Positions 39,702-48,135 of a DNA stretch of 64,000 bases are shown piece after piece. Below the pieces are notes generated by a model, which made no database searches, was not told where the DNA came from, and worked only from the letters and a program-made list of their open reading frames with translations. The stretch comes from UMGS1002 sp964570825 (GTDB taxonomy: Bacteria > Bacillota > Clostridia > Oscillospirales > CAG-272): the NCBI GenBank assembly GCA_964570825.1, contig CAZMZJ010000010.1:1-64000 (forward strand). The letters run 5' to 3'. Positions within the stretch are counted from its first letter, which is position 1. The number at the start of each line of letters is the position of its first letter. The translations under genes and the position numbers were made by a program.

Positions 39702-41396
39702 TTACGGCTCCTGTTTAGTTGACTTTTTCGTTTTATACAATTTCAATGCAATTGTTTTTCCGCCGGGCAGCATTTCAATAAGCTCCTGTGTCGCCGCACC
39801 GGTAAAAAATATCATTATGAGGTAGATTGCCGCCGCACCGGCTATTGCCGGTATTATGCTGAATGTTCCGGCAATCATGTCTGCGGACAGTTTGAAAATC
39901 AGCGACGCTCCGCATACCGCTGCTGCCGACGAGGCAGCGGTCGGAATGAACGCCTTCCCGAAGCCAGCGGCGGACGGCATGAATTTAGATATAAAATAAA
40001 TATTGATTATAACGATTGTAAGGTTGCAGATAAATGTGCTGACCGGCGCTCCGTAAATATTTACATTGGGATTGCTGATAAGCAGGATTTCAGATATAAT
40101 TTTCACTCCCGCTCCGGCGAGCATTGAAACAATTGTCCTCCCGGCCCTGCCGCCTGCCTGAAGCGCGGCATTGGTCGTTGTTATAAGGCACGCCGTAACT
40201 ACTGAAAGCGCAAGAAGCGAGAGCAGCGGCGCCGCGATTCCGACCGCTTCCGCCTCATCCGGAAATATCAGCCTTATAATCTGTTCCGCAAATACGGAAA
40301 GTCCGGCAGATGCCGGAAGCGCGGCAAGCAGCGTAAGTCTGAAAGCCGAGTCGGCTATCCTGCCGGCTTCAAGGTGATTCCCGTTTTTCAAAGCCGCCGA
40401 TATAAGCGGAACAGATGTAACGGATACCGGCGCTATAAGAGCAGGAGTAAGGCTGAAAAGCGGAACCGCTATATTTCCGTAGCAGCTGTAAAGCCTGTTG
40501 ATCGCAGAAGTGCTGAAGCCCGCAAAAGCGAGGCAGTTCGCAATAAGCGATGTATCTATAAGCCCTGTCAGACTTATAACGGCGGAACTCAGCGTTATCG
40601 GCAGTGCAATTCTAAACAGCCTCGCGGCGATTTCCATCATCGCTTTGTTTTTTGTCTTATTATCTGCGGCAATGATGTCCCGCCGAACAGCCGCAGTATT
40701 TTTATTATCGACCTTAAGCTTTTTCTTAATTTTTCTGTCATATGCAGCTTTTGCGGCTGCAAGGTAAAGCATTGAAATTCCCACTCCCGCCGTTATTCCC
40801 GCGATAGCAAATGCCGCGACAGTCTCGGAATCATAGCCGAGCCGAAGAGAGTACATAGCGCCGGCAAGTCCCAAAAGCAGTTTTCCGAACGCCTCTATCA
40901 TCTGCGATACCGCCGTGTGTTTCATTATCTGACGGCCTTGAAAATAGCCCCTGTATGCTCCTGAAATGCACGACATAATAACCGCCGGTGCAATAGCACA
41001 GATGCACCGCCCGGCACCTTCAATATTTATCAGCCGTGCGATACTGCCCGATGCTGCAAGCATAAATAATGTTCCCGCCGCTCCGATGAAAAGGAACATA
41101 AACAAAGCCGCCCTGAAGACAGCATTTATGCCGTTAAATCCTCCGTCATTTTTAGCTGAGGCTTCCGAAACCATTATTGAAACAGCTGTCGGAAGTCCCG
41201 AAGTTGATATGACAAACAGAAAAATATAAATATGGTTTGCGGCAAGAAAATAAGCCATACCTTCGATGCCGACATATTTAATTAGCGGTATTTTGTAAAA
41301 CATTCCGACTATTTTAGTTACCGCCGCCGCCGCGGCAAGCACCGCCGTCCCTGATACGAGTTTTTTTAGCGTTCCTTCAGCCGGACTGTTTCTCAT
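39702..41396 (-). CDS. spoVB: Polysaccharide flippase, SpoVB/YabM (MVF/MOP) family
   Basis: Multidrug/oligosaccharidyl-lipid/polysaccharide exporter family member; SpoVB is needed for spore cortex synthesis, probably flipping a lipid-linked precursor. The 564 residues form about 14 membrane helices starting with SGTAVLAAAAAVTKIVGMFYKIPL, the family's first helix. GAYRGYFQGRQIM is the conserved cytoplasmic loop. The start is probably ATG 41396; GTG 41408 is an alternative. It leads the mazG-hup-rqcP-yabPQ-divIC cluster, as in Bacillus. A vegetative MurJ-like role cannot be excluded. Confidence 0.88.
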   Translation of the reverse strand: MRNSPAEGTLKKLVSGTAVLAAAAAVTKIVGMFYKIPLIKYVGIEGMAYFLAANHIYIFLFVISTSGLPTAVSIMVSEASAKNDGGFNGINAVFRAALFMFLFIGAAGTLFMLAASGSIARLINIEGAGRCICAIAPAVIMSCISGAYRGYFQGRQIMKHTAVSQMIEAFGKLLLGLAGAMYSLRLGYDSETVAAFAIAGITAGVGISMLYLAAAKAAYDRKIKKKLKVDNKNTAAVRRDIIAADNKTKNKAMMEIAARLFRIALPITLSSAVISLTGLIDTSLIANCLAFAGFSTSAINRLYSCYGNIAVPLFSLTPALIAPVSVTSVPLISAALKNGNHLEAGRIADSAFRLTLLAALPASAGLSVFAEQIIRLIFPDEAEAVGIAAPLLSLLALSVVTACLITTTNAALQAGGRAGRTIVSMLAGAGVKIISEILLISNPNVNIYGAPVSTFICNLTIVIINIYFISKFMPSAAGFGKAFIPTAASSAAAVCGASLIFKLSADMIAGTFSIIPAIAGAAAIYLIMIFFTGAATQELIEMLPGGKTIALKLYKTKKSTKQEP

Positions 41397-41438
41397 ATGA
41401 TACTGCACACTCCCGGGGCAAATATAATATATATGCTT

Positions 41439-42725
41439 TTATCCGAACATCTTTGATACCGCATGTTTAACATTAAATTTCACACGCTCGATATCAATAG
41501 ATTTATACTCACCTTTCTCGTATAATATTACCCCGTCGCACATTGTCATGAACACATTTGCCCTGTCCGCACTGTAAACTATTGAGGAATACGGATCGAA
41601 GGACGGTATGGTATTGACAGTGTCAAGATCAATCAGCACCGCATCGGCTCTTGAGCCGGCCGCGATCCTGCCGCAGTCTTCTCTCCCCTGAGCCGCCGCG
41701 CCGTTTGATGTTGCACATTTAAGCATCTCGCCGGCCTGCGTCTCTGTCGCGTCGCGGGATATGCCCTTGTGAAGCAGCGCGGCAAGCTGCATTTCTCTAA
41801 TCATGTTTAAGCTGTTGTTTGACGCAGCACCGTCGGTACCGAGCGAAATCATAATTCCGCTTTCGGTTAATTTTCTGTATGGCATCACGCCGCTGCCGAG
41901 CTTTAGATTGCTTGCGGGATTGTGAGACACCGCGACATGCTTTTCTGCAAGCAGTCTTATATCTCCGTCGCTAAGCCATACGCAGTGAGCCGCCGTGACC
42001 GGAACCTCAAATACTCCGGCTTCATTGAAAAATTCCGCCGGCGTAACCCCGTGTTTGGAGATGCATTCTTCGTGCTCCTTTTGGGTTTCAGACAGATGTA
42101 ACTGTATGCGGATGCCGTTTTCACGGCAGTATTCAGCGACATGGCGGCACGCCCTTTTAACATTCGTATATTCTGCGTGAAGAGCCATATCAATTTTAAG
42201 TCTGCCGTTCTCGGCGCCGTTGTATGTGCGGTAAAGCGACACCGCCTCGGCAAATCTTCTATCGGATTTCATATCGATGTTTTCATCGAAAGAAACCAGC
42301 CCGCGCGCCAGATTTGCCTTGACCCCGCTCTCGATTACTGCTTTTGCAGTCGCATCCTCAAACATATACATATCCGAGAAGGAAACGCAGCCCGAACTTA
42401 ACATTTCGGCTATAGCGGCGAGCGACCCCCAGTATACGCTTTCTTGAGTCAGCTTGTCCTCCGCCGGAAAAATCTTTTCATTAAGCCAGCGGAAAAGCGG
42501 CAGGTCGTCGCCGATGCCTCGGAAAAGCGTCATAGCGGCATGACAGTGCGTATTATAAAAAGCCGGAATAAGGAGTTTGCCGCAGCAGTCAACGACGCGG
42601 TCGAACGCTCCCTCCGGTCTCTTTTTTCCCGCGTAAGTGAAGAAAGCACCGTCAGCCAAAACATACGAGCTGCCGGAAGACCCGTACTCCGGCAGCAGTG
42701 TTGCGTTTTCAAATAGCGTCTTCAT
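41439..42725 (-). CDS. mtaD: Amidohydrolase, MTA/SAH deaminase-like
   Basis: Cytosolic amidohydrolase of the group that deaminates 5'-methylthioadenosine, S-adenosylhomocysteine or adenosine. Metal and substrate blocks: YNTHCHAAMTLFRG (HxH), LHLSETQKEHE, TAAHCVWLSDGD and SLGTDGAASNNSLNM. The ATG at 42725 overlaps the stop of the upstream kinase gene (TGATG). Length 428 is normal. The exact substrate needs biochemistry; the family is broad. Confidence 0.88.
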   Translation of the reverse strand: MKTLFENATLLPEYGSSGSSYVLADGAFFTYAGKKRPEGAFDRVVDCCGKLLIPAFYNTHCHAAMTLFRGIGDDLPLFRWLNEKIFPAEDKLTQESVYWGSLAAIAEMLSSGCVSFSDMYMFEDATAKAVIESGVKANLARGLVSFDENIDMKSDRRFAEAVSLYRTYNGAENGRLKIDMALHAEYTNVKRACRHVAEYCRENGIRIQLHLSETQKEHEECISKHGVTPAEFFNEAGVFEVPVTAAHCVWLSDGDIRLLAEKHVAVSHNPASNLKLGSGVMPYRKLTESGIMISLGTDGAASNNSLNMIREMQLAALLHKGISRDATETQAGEMLKCATSNGAAAQGREDCGRIAAGSRADAVLIDLDTVNTIPSFDPYSSIVYSADRANVFMTMCDGVILYEKGEYKSIDIERVKFNVKHAVSKMFG

Positions 42726-43645
42726 CACTTTGTTTTCTTTATAAACTCATAGCAGAGCGAATCGTCCGAAATATAGGATTCCGGGACAGCCTCTATCCCG
42801 TTTATTTTTTCGAGCATCCTTAAGGCTTCCGGGTAATATTTGTTATCCGAAGGTACTTTTCTCAAAATATTGTCAAGGTACGGTTTCAGCAGATTGATTT
42901 CAAACGGCAGCGCTGAGTTTATAAAATAATCGCAGTCTACCGCATAGGGGAAGATGTTCAGCTCCTCGTTTGCACGCACGCTCTCCCAAAGGTAAAGTGT
43001 AAATTCGGGCGACGCGCCGCGGAAGTTGAAATCGCGAACAAGCCTGCGGATAAGCCTGATTTCATCGGGCTGGAACACAGTCCCACCGACGTCGATAGCG
43101 CTTTCAACGCTGATATAAACGCTCTTGTAAATATAGTGGCGGAAAAGTTCTGTGACCTTCGGATAAATCGCCTGAATGCCCTCGAATATAAACAGATCGT
43201 TTTTATCGGAATCAATCGTCCGGTATCCCGAACGCTTGCCGGAAATAAAATCAAATTCCGGAACCAGCGTCGGCTCGTCGGTAAAAACCTGAGCGACGCA
43301 TCTTTCAAGTTCCTCAAAATCGATCGTATCCTCTGAATCGTAGTCGATCGTAATATTAGGATCAGCCGCAGCCCTTGCCTCAAGCACCGCGCGGTCAAGA
43401 TAGAAGTCGTCGATCGACACCACATAAACCTTTTTTCCGAACTCCGAAAGATATTTGATAAGCTTTGACGCCGCGGTTGTCTTGCCTGAACATGTTGGGC
43501 CCGACAGGCTTATGAGCCTTAAATTTTTAGTCTGGCATACCTTTTCGACGGCTGAGGCAAGTCTTTCCTCAAAATCCGCCTCGCATTTCGATACAAATTG
43601 CCGAGCGTCATCTTCGCCTGAAAATTTTTTCTTTGATTTCATCAT
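42725..43645 (-). CDS. Uridine kinase-like P-loop kinase
   Basis: Member of the uridine kinase/phosphoribulokinase family. The Walker A loop is SGPTCSGKTTAASKL (about residues 48-62), followed by VYVVSIDDFYLDR (the IDDFY substrate motif), then FIFEGIQAIYP and RLIRRLVRDFNFRG. The ATG at 43645 (ATGATG) has GGGAG six bases upstream. It is longer than plain Udk (306 against about 210 residues), as in other clostridial relatives. Coupling to the mtaD-like deaminase suggests nucleoside metabolism. Confidence 0.85.
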   Translation of the reverse strand: MMKSKKKFSGEDDARQFVSKCEADFEERLASAVEKVCQTKNLRLISLSGPTCSGKTTAASKLIKYLSEFGKKVYVVSIDDFYLDRAVLEARAAADPNITIDYDSEDTIDFEELERCVAQVFTDEPTLVPEFDFISGKRSGYRTIDSDKNDLFIFEGIQAIYPKVTELFRHYIYKSVYISVESAIDVGGTVFQPDEIRLIRRLVRDFNFRGASPEFTLYLWESVRANEELNIFPYAVDCDYFINSALPFEINLLKPYLDNILRKVPSDNKYYPEALRMLEKINGIEAVPESYISDDSLCYEFIKKTK

Positions 43646-43746
43646 AAATAACTCCCATGCCGCATCCGGCGGCTGATTATTTAAGCGCCGCATCCATCTG
43701 ACCGGAATCGGCGCAAAGTTGTAATTATATATTATTCTGTCCGGCT

Positions 43747-45243
43747 TCAGTTAGGCAATATATATTTGCTGTAAAATTCGCCGATTTTCCGATTCATTTC
43801 TGCACGCCTGTCGTCGGCAAGGTATTCGTACGGATATTTCGGATTAAAAAGCCTTGTCAAATAAGACTTGCCGCCTTCCGTTGCGTTGTAGCATACGAGC
43901 TTCGTCACCGCTCCTGCGCCCGCGGCGAATATCGAGTGAACCTCCTCCATCATATAGATATTGTAACGCCCCTCAAAGCCTTCGAGCGAAAAGCCGACGT
44001 TCTCGAAATTTCCGACGGTATTCTTCTGACGGTACATATAGTATGGCTTATAACCCGACTGAATTGATTTTATTTGCGAGTAATCCACGCACTTGCCGGC
44101 GTCACCCCCGTTTCTTGAATAAACGTTGCTTCCCTGCCGCAGTATCTCGGCGGCTTTCTTTATGCAGAACGTATGTACAGTCAGATTTTCCGGTCTTAGC
44201 GCAATAATTCTGTCATAGCTTTCCGAAAATGTCAGAAAATTATCCCCCGGAAGTCCTGCGATAAGATCAGTGTTGATGCATGCGATGCCGGATTCCCTTG
44301 CGATATTGTATGCCCTATAGAAATCCTCTGCCGTATGCGCGCGCCCTATTTTCGTCAGAATACCGTTGTTCAGGGTCTGCGGATTGACGCTTATGCGGCT
44401 TACGCCGCCCTCTGCCGCCACCCTCAGCTTTTCCGCATCTATTGTATCCGGCCGTCCCGCCTCGAGTGTGTATTCCTCAAGCTTTGTAACATCAGTGCAT
44501 TCCGCAACAGTTCCAAGCAGTCTTTTCATCTGTTCCGTGTTAAGAATAGTCGGAGTGCCGCCGCCGATATAAACGGTCTTAACGTTCAGTCCCAGCTCGT
44601 TAATCTGGCCAAACATTGATTTAATTTCAACACTCAGCCGGTCTAAATACTCTGGGATAAGCGACAGCAGCTTTTGAGAGGAGTACGAAACAAACGAGCA
44701 GTACGAGCAGCGCGTCGGGCAGAACGGTATCGAAATATAAACACTGCAGTCACGCTTGTTAGGAATTCCGATTATCTTTTTTTCGTTTACCGCAACATCC
44801 GCTGCGAGCGCCGACTTTTTCGGTATCACAAAATACTCGGTTGTCATTATTTTCTTTACCTTTGTCTTGCTTATCCCGCGCATCAGCAATTCTGTCGCGA
44901 CCTTGGACGGCCGCACACCGGTCAGCATACCCCACGACGGGCGGTAACCGGTAAGCTCGCCGGCGGCAGCAAGCACGGCGGCTCCGGCTGCTATTTTTGC
45001 TGCTTTTTCTTTATCCTCGCCATCGGCATACTGTTCAAATTTTTTCGACGAGCATATTCTGCCCTCATGCCTTAACTCGGCGTAAGCATAAACGCCGTTC
45101 TCAGCGGGTGTAATTTTAAGCTCGAGCACTGGGTTGTCGCAGCTTTCGGTTTCACTTTCCCCGAATTTTGATCCCGGGAAAAAAATCATGCAGAGAGTCT
45201 GCACATAGTATTTATTTATTTCTCCGCTGACAATCAGTTTCAT
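43747..45243 (-). CDS. hemZ: Radical SAM coproporphyrinogen III oxidase-like HemZ
   Basis: HemZ/HemN-type radical SAM protein, annotated as oxygen-independent coproporphyrinogen dehydrogenase, although true heme synthesis is unproven for many members. The motif YISIPFCPTRCSYCSF carries the CxxxCxxC cluster ligands, followed by TVYIGGGTPT, SVNPQTLN and DLIAGLPGD. An N-terminal region of about 165 residues before the cluster is the HemZ-specific part. Its start overlaps the dtd stop (ATGA). No other heme gene is in the window. Confidence 0.92.
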   Translation of the reverse strand: MKLIVSGEINKYYVQTLCMIFFPGSKFGESETESCDNPVLELKITPAENGVYAYAELRHEGRICSSKKFEQYADGEDKEKAAKIAAGAAVLAAAGELTGYRPSWGMLTGVRPSKVATELLMRGISKTKVKKIMTTEYFVIPKKSALAADVAVNEKKIIGIPNKRDCSVYISIPFCPTRCSYCSFVSYSSQKLLSLIPEYLDRLSVEIKSMFGQINELGLNVKTVYIGGGTPTILNTEQMKRLLGTVAECTDVTKLEEYTLEAGRPDTIDAEKLRVAAEGGVSRISVNPQTLNNGILTKIGRAHTAEDFYRAYNIARESGIACINTDLIAGLPGDNFLTFSESYDRIIALRPENLTVHTFCIKKAAEILRQGSNVYSRNGGDAGKCVDYSQIKSIQSGYKPYYMYRQKNTVGNFENVGFSLEGFEGRYNIYMMEEVHSIFAAGAGAVTKLVCYNATEGGKSYLTRLFNPKYPYEYLADDRRAEMNRKIGEFYSKYILPN

Positions 45244-45713
45244 TCAACTAATTTTCCTCCCGGCGTTTTTAGGACATCGCTGTCCATTACGATTGTTACC
45301 GGACCGTCGCAGGTAATATCAATTTCCATGTGCGCGCCGAACTTACCGGTTCCGACATGCCCGAGTTCTGTGCCGAGCAGGCTGATAAAGTACTCGTAAA
45401 GCTCACGCGCCCGTTCCGGTGGTGCAGATCGCAGATAATCGGGACGGTTTCCGTGACGGTAGTCGGCCATAAGAGTAAAGTTTGATATCACCAGTGCATC
45501 TCCTCCGGTATCTTTCACAGAAAGATTCATCTTCCCGGCATCGTCGCTGAAAATCCGCAGCTTAACAATTTTTGCCGCCAGAAGCCGCGCGTCCTCCTCC
45601 GTGTCTGTTTTCGAGACGCCGAGCAGTATCATAAGCCCCCGACCGGCGCATCCCGAAATTTCGCCGTCCGCCGTGACGCTTCCTCTTAAAATTCTCTGGA
45701 TTACTGCTGTCAT
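45240..45713 (-). CDS. dtd: D-aminoacyl-tRNA deacylase
   Basis: Removes D-amino acids (and glycine) mischarged to tRNA. The MTAVIQRI start, SNFTLMADYRHGNRPDY (the SQFTL motif, here with Asn for Gln) and DGPVTI (the Gly-cisPro motif NxGPVT) are present. The ATG at 45713 has GGAAG eight bases upstream; the in-frame codon at 45734 is disfavoured. It sits between relA and hemZ, the order relA-dtd being common in Bacillota. Confidence 0.93.
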   Translation of the reverse strand: MTAVIQRILRGSVTADGEISGCAGRGLMILLGVSKTDTEEDARLLAAKIVKLRIFSDDAGKMNLSVKDTGGDALVISNFTLMADYRHGNRPDYLRSAPPERARELYEYFISLLGTELGHVGTGKFGAHMEIDITCDGPVTIVMDSDVLKTPGGKLVE

Positions 45714-45755
45714 TATTTGCACTTCCTTTATCAAAATGTAGCATGCCGATCCGTG

Positions 45756-47981
45756 TCAGCTCATGAACCCGCGCACGATGTCCTCGACTCCCGAGAGTCC
45801 GCGCAGCCTGTCTACGATCATATTATAGTGATCTATATTCCGGCAGCTGATTTTTATATTGATTATTGCCCTTGAGCTTCCGCGCTTCTGTGAATTGATT
45901 GAAAGGATCGGCACCTTCATGTCCGCAAGCGCCGCGGTGACGTCCGCGATGAGTCCGATGCGGTCTGAGATATAAAGCTGCAGTATAGCCTCGTACACGC
46001 TTGCTCCGGTATCGTTCTGGCTGCTGTCCCACCAGGCGTTCACCCAGCGGCCAGTGTCGCCGATTCTTTTCATACCCTCAATGACATTCGGACAATTCCG
46101 CTTGTGAATAGAAATGCCGAAGCCTTTAGTAATGAAGCCGATGACATCATCTCCGGGCAGGGGGTTGCAGCATTTTGCAAATTTAACCATGCAGCCGGTT
46201 TCACCATCCACGATTATCCCGGTGTTTGACTTCATATTTTTAGGCTTTTCCGAAATCTGAACCTGCTCGACCTGAGTAATCGGCGCCGGCTCGGCCTCCG
46301 GCGATACTACGCGGTCGAATTCCTCATGCAGCCTTGCGGCGATCTTTGATATTGCCACGCCGCCGTAACCTAAGGCGTTATACAGGTCGTCGGGAGTCAT
46401 GAACCCGGCGCGCTGCGCAACATTGTTTACAATTTCATTGCGCTGAGTTTCGTTGTACGGGCGGTTGAACTTGCGAAGCTCGGCGTCTATCATGCCGCGC
46501 CCGACGATTATATTGTCGGAGCGTTTTTCTTTCTTGAACCACTGGCGGATTTTTGATCTTGCCTCGCTTGTCTTGACTATTTTCAGCCAGTCGCGGCTCG
46601 GTCCTTTTGAAGTCGAGGACGTAAGGATCTCGACAATTTCTCCGTTCTGCGGCACTCTGTCAATCGGAACTATCATTCCGTTGATTTTTGCGCCTATCAT
46701 TTTATTGCCGACCGCCGAGTGAATAGCGTAGGCAAAATCAATCACGGTTGATCCTGCAGGCAGTGCGATAAGGTCGCCCTTAGGCGTGAAAATATATGTT
46801 TCTTCCTGAAAGATATCCGTTTTAATAGCCTGAAGGAACTCATCCGGGTCGCGCGCGACATCTTCAGTTTCTATAAGACGGGCTATCCACTCGAGCTTTT
46901 TGTCTATCTCTTCCTTTGACTGTTCGCCGGATTTATATTTCCAGTGCGCCGCTATGCCGTATTCCGCGACGTGATGCATTTCCCATGTGCGTATCTGAAC
47001 CTCGAAAGGTATTCCTTCGCGCCCGATGACAGTTGTGTGGAGCGAGCGGTACATATTCGCCTTCGGGGTGGAGATGTAATCCTTGAAGCGTCCGGGAATC
47101 GAGCTGAACATCTCGTGTATTATTCCGAGCACCGTGTAGCACTCGAGCTCGGTGTCCACGATGATGCGTATTGCGTAGAAATCGTAAATCTCGTCGAAGC
47201 TCTTGTTCTGGTTATACATTTTTTTATAAATGCTGTAAACCGATTTGACACGGCCTTCAAGCGCGAATTTAATATTATTCTCCACAAGCTTAGCTTCGAT
47301 ATGCTTTCTGACCGTATCGATGAGATCCCGGTTTTGCCCGTACTTTTTCTCAATGTCGTTCTTAACCTCAGCGTAGCCTATCGGGTCAAGGTAATAAAGT
47401 CCTCTGTCCTCAAGCTCCTGCTTGATTTTTTGCATACCGAGCCTGTGAGCCAGCGGCGCATAGACCTGCATTGTTTCCAGCGCCGTGACGCGGCGTTTGC
47501 TCTCTGGCTTTGCGTCAAGGGTTCTCATGTTGTGCAGCCGGTCGCAGAGCTTTATGAATATTACGCGGATATCCTTTGACATGGCGAAAAGCATTTTGCG
47601 GATGTTCTCGATATGCTCTTCTTCCTTGTCCTCGACCTGTATCGAAACCAGCTTGGTGAGTCCGTCAACTATCATTGCGACATCCTTGCCGAACTGCTTT
47701 TCAATATCCTTAAGATTTGTTTTATCCGAGCAGTCCTCGACCGTGTCGTGAAGGAGCGCGGCACAGATAGAGTCAGTGTCAAGCTCCATTTCGGCAGCTA
47801 TGTCCGCCACGGCTATAGGATGTGAGATGTAAGCCTCGCCGCTGTTTCTGAACTGCCCCTCATGCATTGTTCTCGCATAATCAAACGCCCGCTGAATTTT
47901 TTCGATATCGTATTTTTTTCCTGTTTTTTCAAGCCTTGCGAGCAGCTTGTCAATATTCAATTCAGGTGCTTCTTTTTCCAT
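45756..47981 (-). CDS. relA: Bifunctional (p)ppGpp synthetase/hydrolase RelA/SpoT
   Basis: Makes and degrades the stringent-response alarmone. The HD hydrolase domain is intact (AALLHDTVEDC), the synthetase domain shows MYRSLHTTVIG, then a TGS domain (YIFTPKGDLIALPAGST), a zinc-finger-like segment with KCCNPLPGD and a C-terminal ACT domain. Length 741 is normal for the long bifunctional enzymes. AGAGG lies eight bases before the ATG. The leader contains tandem repeats (see 48004-48039). dtd follows 42 bp later. Confidence 0.96.
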   Translation of the reverse strand: MEKEAPELNIDKLLARLEKTGKKYDIEKIQRAFDYARTMHEGQFRNSGEAYISHPIAVADIAAEMELDTDSICAALLHDTVEDCSDKTNLKDIEKQFGKDVAMIVDGLTKLVSIQVEDKEEEHIENIRKMLFAMSKDIRVIFIKLCDRLHNMRTLDAKPESKRRVTALETMQVYAPLAHRLGMQKIKQELEDRGLYYLDPIGYAEVKNDIEKKYGQNRDLIDTVRKHIEAKLVENNIKFALEGRVKSVYSIYKKMYNQNKSFDEIYDFYAIRIIVDTELECYTVLGIIHEMFSSIPGRFKDYISTPKANMYRSLHTTVIGREGIPFEVQIRTWEMHHVAEYGIAAHWKYKSGEQSKEEIDKKLEWIARLIETEDVARDPDEFLQAIKTDIFQEETYIFTPKGDLIALPAGSTVIDFAYAIHSAVGNKMIGAKINGMIVPIDRVPQNGEIVEILTSSTSKGPSRDWLKIVKTSEARSKIRQWFKKEKRSDNIIVGRGMIDAELRKFNRPYNETQRNEIVNNVAQRAGFMTPDDLYNALGYGGVAISKIAARLHEEFDRVVSPEAEPAPITQVEQVQISEKPKNMKSNTGIIVDGETGCMVKFAKCCNPLPGDDVIGFITKGFGISIHKRNCPNVIEGMKRIGDTGRWVNAWWDSSQNDTGASVYEAILQLYISDRIGLIADVTAALADMKVPILSINSQKRGSSRAIINIKISCRNIDHYNMIVDRLRGLSGVEDIVRGFMS

Positions 47982-48003
47982 AGCGCTGCCCTCTGTTTAT
48001 CTT

Positions 48004-48039
48004 TATCCTAATCTATCCTAATATTTGTCGTCTGTCGTC
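48004..48039 (-). repeat. Tandem 10-bp and 7-bp repeats in the relA leader
   Basis: Plus-strand TATCCTAATC/TATCCTAATA (48004-48023) are two 10-bp units and TGTCGTC/TGTCGTC (48026-48039) two exact 7-bp units, 23-58 bp upstream of relA. Confidence 0.65.
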
Positions 48040-48107
48040 TTGTCCCTGCAATCTGTTTATCATCCCGCGGCAAAAGCAGTATGCGCCTTTTCAGACTGTG
48101 TTTGCAA

Positions 48108-48124
48108 AAACCGCCTGACGGTTT
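48108..48124 (-). terminator. Weak terminator after recJ
   Basis: AAACCG/CGGTTT with a 5-base loop, followed on the minus strand by a T5 run. The stem is short, so readthrough into relA is possible. Confidence 0.5.
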
Positions 48125-48135
48125 GTTTTCCAATT

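Noticed and set aside
43685..43714. Terminator between hemZ and the uridine kinase-like gene
   Set aside because: The GCGCCG/CGGCGC stem has an 18-base loop and no T run, so it is too weak to call.
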